From Bagarius yarrelli (lineage: Eukaryota > Chordata > Actinopteri > Siluriformes > Sisoridae), in assembly GCA_005784505.1 (NCBI GenBank), contig VCAZ01000113.1:1325001-1389000 (forward strand): DNA of 64,000 nt, read 5' to 3'. The notes under the pieces are model-generated. The model had not been told where the DNA came from and searched no databases. It saw only the letters and a list, made by a program, of their open reading frames with translations. Numbering within the stretch: position 1 is the first letter of the stretch; each line of letters opens with the position of its first letter. Positions 60,401 through 64,000 of this stretch are shown here, one piece after another. The translations under genes were made by a program, and so were the position numbers.

Positions 60401-61438
60401 ATCCCAGAAGTGTCGGAATTATTACTTATCACAACACCCTACAGGAGACAAAATTTGAAATGACATGTTTAAAAATCATGTCTCATGTGTTAAATTTGGG
60501 TGTGCACAAGCTTTGTAACTTTGAGGAAATAAGGATTATGGCTACTCAGTCACTCATTTCGAACTTGTGTAGCAATTATTTAACGTAGTAACTATCTTGT
60601 CCATTCAATCATAAGAGGACTGCCAGTGGTATAACAGCATAGCGATGGGAATACAGGTGCAACGTCCTAACTTGTTACTATTTGATAAGTCTAAGGTAAA
60701 AAGTGATTTGCTATCATCATTTGTAAAATACTTTCCTGCGGTAGATTAAGCAACAGTAAATAATACAGTGCAGTCTCTAGCAGTACAGTATACACCAGAC
60801 AGCAAAAATTCAGTGTGATTCAGTAAGGCCTTACCATCAATACGCCTTTAGTCAGAACACTTAGTCACAGTCTAGTGGAGGTCTTAAGCCAAACGTTGAC
60901 ACGCACATACACACCTAAATACACACACCCACACCCGCATTTAGTCTAGCTCGGCTCTAAAATGACATGTGTAACTACACCAACAAAAACAGAAAACATC
61001 TGGATTGCTGTAATATCTCCCAACAAAAAATTTGGACGTAAACCCACCTTTTCTCCAAGTTTATAGTTTCATATTTCGTATACAGTCGGCAACAGTTTTA
61101 CTATAACAATATGGAGGGAATGGCAAGCTAACTGTGAAGCTGTAATTTCATCTGGAATTTATATAATGTGTACAAATTGCTTCAAACACAGCCCTGACAG
61201 ATGCTGGAACCCAGCGGAAGAATCAGGTTTCCTCTTGGTGGTACTGTGCGTGAGGAAGAAAAAATGCACAATCAGCAGCTTCCTCGTCTAGCTGTCCCGC
61301 GGGGTGAAAATGCATATGGTCCTAGCATGTGCTAGTTTTACTATAAATCTAGAAATATTATACAAAAAGCTTTTTGTTCACTTAATTTGACTTAGTTTGA
61401 CAGTCACATGGCGCTTTAACAAAAACTCAACAAAAACA
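60401..61438. other. nongenic interval
   Basis: No exon or repeat recognised. Confidence 0.35.
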
Positions 61439-62320
61439 GGGAGGTCCATAAGTATTTGAACAGTGAGACAATTGCTGTAATTTTGCCCCTGTACACCACC
61501 ACAATGGATTTGAACTAGGATGATTGTAGTGTGGACTTTCTGCTTTAATTTAACTGACGTAAATGTGTTTAGCGTAATCTTCTTGTTTACATAAAGGTTA
61601 AATGTTTACACAGGCTTAAAAGTCATTAACAGTCAGTTTCATTGTCAGGTCCAAAAGATGTCAAATAGGCAAAACAACAAATTCTTACAAAGGTAGAAAC
61701 ACTGCTAAGCTCACCAACACCGAAAAGCCTAGAAAATCGTGGAAGACAACTAAATGATGGATGATCGCAGACTTTTCCTTGCTGAAGAAACACCCTTTTA
61801 CAAAATCCAGCCAAGTCAAACCCGCTCTCGAGGAGGATGCCATATCATTGTCAACATTGTCCACAATTAACAAATGCCTTTATAAATCTAAATATACCTC
61901 AAATGCAAACCACTGGTAAGACTCCATCAAAAAACCTGGCCAGTTATGAATCCAGATTCTTTGGTATGAATAAAACCGGGATTAACTTGTAGCAGATTGA
62001 TGGGTAGAGAGGAGTATAAAGAGGGAAAAACGGGCCTATGATCCAAAGCATGCCACATCATCTGTCAACCATGGTGGAGGCAGTGTTATGGCATGAGCAT
62101 GTATTGGCTGCCAACAGAAGCATGTCACTGAAGTTTATTAAAGATGTGACTGGAACACAATGAATTCTGAAGTGTAAAGAACAACAAAATTCACTCAAAT
62201 GCTGCAAAATTACAGTACAGATTGACGATGACTCAAAACACACCCAAGAACTGATTAATGCAATGATCTGTCCATGATCAGTTCTTAAACTGAAAGAAAG
62301 ACAGACAGGCTGCATAGGGC
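61439..62320 (+). pseudogene. Tc1/mariner-like transposon remnant (second subfamily)
   Basis: Begins GGAGGTCCATAAGTATTTGA and ACAGTGAGACAATTGCTGTA, a characteristic end of a fish Tc1 subfamily. Broken transposase pieces follow: KTRKSWKTTK and RLFLAEETPFYKIQPS near 61,720-61,810, KACHIICQPWW near 62,047, and TMTQNTPKN near 62,230. Stops and frameshifts make it inactive; the right end is not clear. Confidence 0.75.
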
Positions 62321-62460
62321 TTATATTATGTCAACCAATGCAATATTATGTTAATGGGATGCAGAGGAAGCGTAAAAAACGTTGGTATGATGTAACCCAG
62401 CTACAACAAATGTTTGATTCATAGTATGCAAATAATCAAGTGTCATTATTGTTAGCAACA

Positions 62461-63118
62461 TTAAAGGTATAATATGAGATTTCCAGAAACATTTTTTCCC
62501 TGCTCGTTGAAAGTCTCTACCCATTCCGTTAGCAGTAATTCATCTAAACGACCTTAATACATTTATATCTATTAATATATTTTGTGAAAGGCTTAGGACC
62601 AAGAAACGTTTGTCCAATCAAAAGGTTCGGGTCAAAAATTGCCTGTCAACATATGTATGTGTATACCACTGTGCATCCTGTTCATACAGACAGCATGTGT
62701 CATCAGCGCGCACATGTACTGCGTAAAAACAGGATTAAAATAGAGTGAAAACTCGAATTATGATAAGTGTTGCGTTTCCATGCTGGTTCTGGAAGATGAC
62801 CTTATGGTTACGGTATTTATTTTTGGACAGGTAAAAATATGGTGTGATTGAATCTTGCTGTGTTTTGATAGTAACTCATAATTCATGTAGTTTGTGTAAT
62901 TTGTTAAACTACAGCAGTAGGTACTAATCAGGGAATAATTCTAAGTTTGGTATTTTAGTTCCTTTATTAACTCTACTATAAAGTTTTCTTACCGGTAAAT
63001 AAGACATGATGTATTGTAGTAATGTTGTCTGTGCGTGTTCATGTGTTTAGTTGTGGTTTTGGACAGTGATTTGCACAGTGGGTGGGATGTACACTAAGAT
63101 ATCCTACTGCACCTTTAA
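62461..63118 (+). mobile_element. TTAA-flanked Kolobok/T2-like MITE, copy 2
   Basis: Begins TTAAAGGTATAATATGAGAT and ends ATCCTACTGCACCTTTAA, so TTAA flanks both sides and the ends are inverted (AAGGTRYARTA). TTAAAGG ends with TTAA duplication are features of Kolobok-superfamily T2 MITEs. The body aligns in reverse to 39,344-40,550. No coding capacity. Confidence 0.82.
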
Positions 63119-63670
63119 CATAAATCATTTTCTAGATGTATTTTCAGTCATCGTTTGGTGATTTGTAATGACAATAATCTAAATGATAGTTGAGCCTTAT
63201 AGAAAGAAAAGTAGTCATTCAAGGAGAATTTAGTAAGCTGAAGACAAATTCCCTGCTCAAGCTTTTCTTATCTCTTGGAAAAGAAAAGGTGATGATTCAG
63301 CATGCATGTTTTTGCACACACTACCTGCAGGCTTCATGTACACTAAAGTACTGATTTATAACCAACTCCCACTTTGCTATATTTAGCGTTCAAAATGGAA
63401 GAGGACACGTTTCATCTGAAAACCATAAGCTACCTGTCTCCACTCATACCCTCTAGCAATTTCACAGTCAATAGCTAGGAACTGTAGGTTCACTAACTTT
63501 TAAAGGCTGTTAAGAACTTCTCAAAATAAAAGCTTTTTACAAAGGTTAAGTGTCGAAACAAATTGGGTAAAATTTTACTTTATTTTTGTTCAAACTTGTC
63601 CTGGCCAAAGCTACCACTTTGATTTCTCCCTAACCTGAACCCGTCAAGGTGAAGGCCAACATGTACTTAC
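63119..63670. other. nongenic interval
   Basis: No exon or repeat recognised. Confidence 0.35.
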
Positions 63671-63757
63671 CAGAACATTATGAAGACAGTCGGTAGAACC
63701 TGTTCAGCTGTTTTATCCACTGTTACTTATGCTTTATTACAGGGCAACAGAACACAC
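63671..63757 (-). other. possible noncoding 5' exon (minus strand)
   Basis: A pyrimidine-rich acceptor (CTTTCCTTCAG) and a near-perfect donor (CTG|GTAAGTA) on the minus strand bracket 87 nt with stop codons in all three frames. This would suit an untranslated first or second exon, for example of mdfi about 14.5 kb downstream. No transcript evidence is available here. Confidence 0.2.
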
Positions 63758-64000
63758 CTGAAGGAAAGCCCAATCTGCCCTCTTCCACATACATGAACTT
63801 ACAGTTGTCAGTGATTAGTAGTGTTGCTGTGACTGACTGTAGGGAATACAAAATTGTTTTATCTCTTTTTTTCAAACCGATGGACCCATAAGGTTCTCCT
63901 GAACTTGAGCATTTAATGCTTTTCTTTTGTTCTAATGTTTTTGTCCTATTAGTAACAGATTATCTTTATCTCTCCGAGCTTTACGCACCTGTGATTGGAT
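63758..64000. other. nongenic interval at window edge
   Basis: Unique sequence up to the window end. If 63757-63671 is an exon, this would be intron or promoter. Confidence 0.3.

Overview
The window is nuclear DNA of a ray-finned fish, most likely an otophysan teleost (catfish/cyprinid-like). This rests on the intron-exon gene structure, dense dinucleotide microsatellites, tRNA-derived SINEs with a fish-type 3' domain, fossils of Tc1/mariner, hAT and Kolobok-like DNA transposons, and a retroelement 3' tail ending in a GCTATA-type motif common in otophysans. There are no bacterial-style operons. Only one protein-coding gene is secure.

That gene is mdfi (MyoD family inhibitor, I-mfa) on the minus strand. 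Its last two coding exons are at 49128-48838 and 47998-47745, separated by an 839-bp intron with a GT donor, an AG acceptor and matching phase 1. The N-terminal exon(s) are upstream at higher coordinates and are not identified with confidence. Two weak candidates are listed: 52123-52070, and a noncoding exon at 63757-63671. Polyadenylation signals lie downstream of the stop codon at 47409, 46753 and 46191.

The left three quarters (about 1-46,700) looks like a gene desert. Repeats alternate with stretches of even composition rich in TAAT-core, octamer-like and palindromic motifs. These resemble vertebrate conserved noncoding elements and are densest at 9.9-11.4, 17.0-17.4, 19.1-19.3, 21.1-23.8, 24.7-25.6, 26.7-27.3, 28.3-28.8, 35.2-35.5, 40.6-40.9 and 41.9-42.3 kb. 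Conservation itself cannot be tested here. From established knowledge, human MDFI lies between FOXP4 and TFEB; no FOXP or TFEB exon was recognised in this window.

The repeat layer is informative. It includes an 818-bp hAT element with a perfect 8-bp target duplication (8280-9097) and two inverted, diverged copies of a TTAA-flanked Kolobok-like element (39344-40550, 62461-63118). There are two inverted copies of a CACGATAT-ended element (25.7 and 41.0 kb), several copies of a MITE-like repeat, Tc1 transposase fossils at 17.8, 59.9 and 61.4 kb, three tRNA-SINE families, and antisense 3' ends of one LINE family at 13-14, 31 and 49.6 kb.

I found no convincing novel multi-gene system. The observations most worth following are the regulatory-element cluster, the CTCF-like sites (two near 27 kb, one between inverted GT/AC arrays at 52.7-52.96 kb), and the unresolved 5' structure of mdfi.
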